Below are positions 39,133 through 39,255 of a stretch of 39,255 bases of DNA, piece after piece. Position 1 is the first letter of the stretch; each line of letters opens with the position of its first letter. This stretch comes from an uncultured Kiritimatiellota bacterium (GTDB lineage: Bacteria; Verrucomicrobiota; Kiritimatiellia; RFP12; UBA1067). Both the position numbers and the translations under genes were made by a program. Location: contig CAKURH010000024.1 of NCBI GenBank assembly GCA_934675625.1, positions 1 through 39,255 of the forward strand, read 5' to 3'. Under the pieces are notes generated by a model. That model saw only the letters and a list, made by a program, of their open reading frames with translations. It did not search any database and was not told where the DNA came from.

Positions 39133-39255
39133 AACACAAAGCTTGTCAGCAGGGTCAAGGATGCCGAAAACGACGGCTTCCCGAGTTTGCCAGTTGGCTG
39201 ACTGACTAATCTTCAAAATGTTGCGTACCCTATTGACTGAAGTGAACCTTCTATT

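Noticed and set aside
38986..39216. 76-codon frame at the right edge
   Set aside because: TTG start, runs through a perfect terminator hairpin and a -10-like box, no recognised family.
1..39255. tRNA or rRNA genes
   Set aside because: No T-loop GGTTCRANYCC with matching acceptor stem and no rRNA core sequence was noticed on either strand by eye; a covariance-model scan would be decisive.

Overview
The window is a GC-rich bacterial chromosome segment in which every recognisable gene except one (a transposase-like gene at 8309-9454) lies on the minus strand, so the region is read from high to low coordinates. It encodes a Gram-negative envelope (BamA, Skp, LpxD, an outer-membrane-barrel-like protein), a V-type rather than F-type ATPase, and many secreted carbohydrate-active and formylglycine-enzyme-like (SUMF1) proteins. 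Together with the richness in short dispersed repeats, this suggests an uncultured member of the PVC superphylum, most likely Kiritimatiellota or a close relative from a gut or rumen type habitat. That placement is inference from gene content; no rRNA marker is present.

Layout, left to right. 104-8090: a three-gene operon, tightly coupled by ATGA overlaps, made of a 1988-residue secreted protein with nine cohesin-like modules and a C-terminal dockerin-like pair, a second cohesin-like protein and a small barrel-like protein. 8309-9454: a REP-associated tyrosine transposase (RAYT) with an unusual C-terminal extension, surrounded and penetrated by GC palindromes. 9587-12245: a SUMF1-domain protein and two small membrane proteins. 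12246-12796: no protein gene, but a near-consensus promoter followed by about 270 nt rich in GNRA-type hairpins (candidate structured RNA) and a 121-nt long imperfect hairpin. 12797-13129: remnant of a YhcG-type nuclease gene. 13107-17485: V-ATPase subunits D, I and K plus a large membrane protein. 17543-25229: housekeeping genes for translation and envelope (S1-domain protein, lpxD, skp, bamA, murA, a TrkA/KtrA-type K+ regulator, rsmI). 25288-30937: an ATPase-domain protein, DUF2851, recA, yraN, an unrecognised conserved gene and comM, a DNA uptake and recombination neighbourhood. 31196-38261: a set of secreted glycan-degradation genes (DUF6259 glycosidase-like, SUMF1 protein, small secreted protein, GH5-like, pectate-lyase-fold). 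38433-38990: a decayed GH92 mannosidase gene.

The most notable signals are: (1) a 15-bp poly-C/G tract inside the signal-peptide coding region of the second SUMF1 gene that puts it out of frame, a textbook arrangement for phase variation; (2) a dispersed ACAGGATT-type palindrome translated in frame inside three of the nine cohesin-like modules; (3) the candidate structured RNA with a strong promoter; (4) a duplicated promoter/operator block in front of the two glycan-degrading genes; (5) a RAYT carrying its own presumed REP substrates in frame; (6) several genes whose -10 boxes sit 6-10 nt from the start codon without a Shine-Dalgarno sequence, suggesting leaderless mRNAs; (7) a MurA with Asp instead of the catalytic Cys, and a V-ATPase proteolipid with the full Na+ ligand set.
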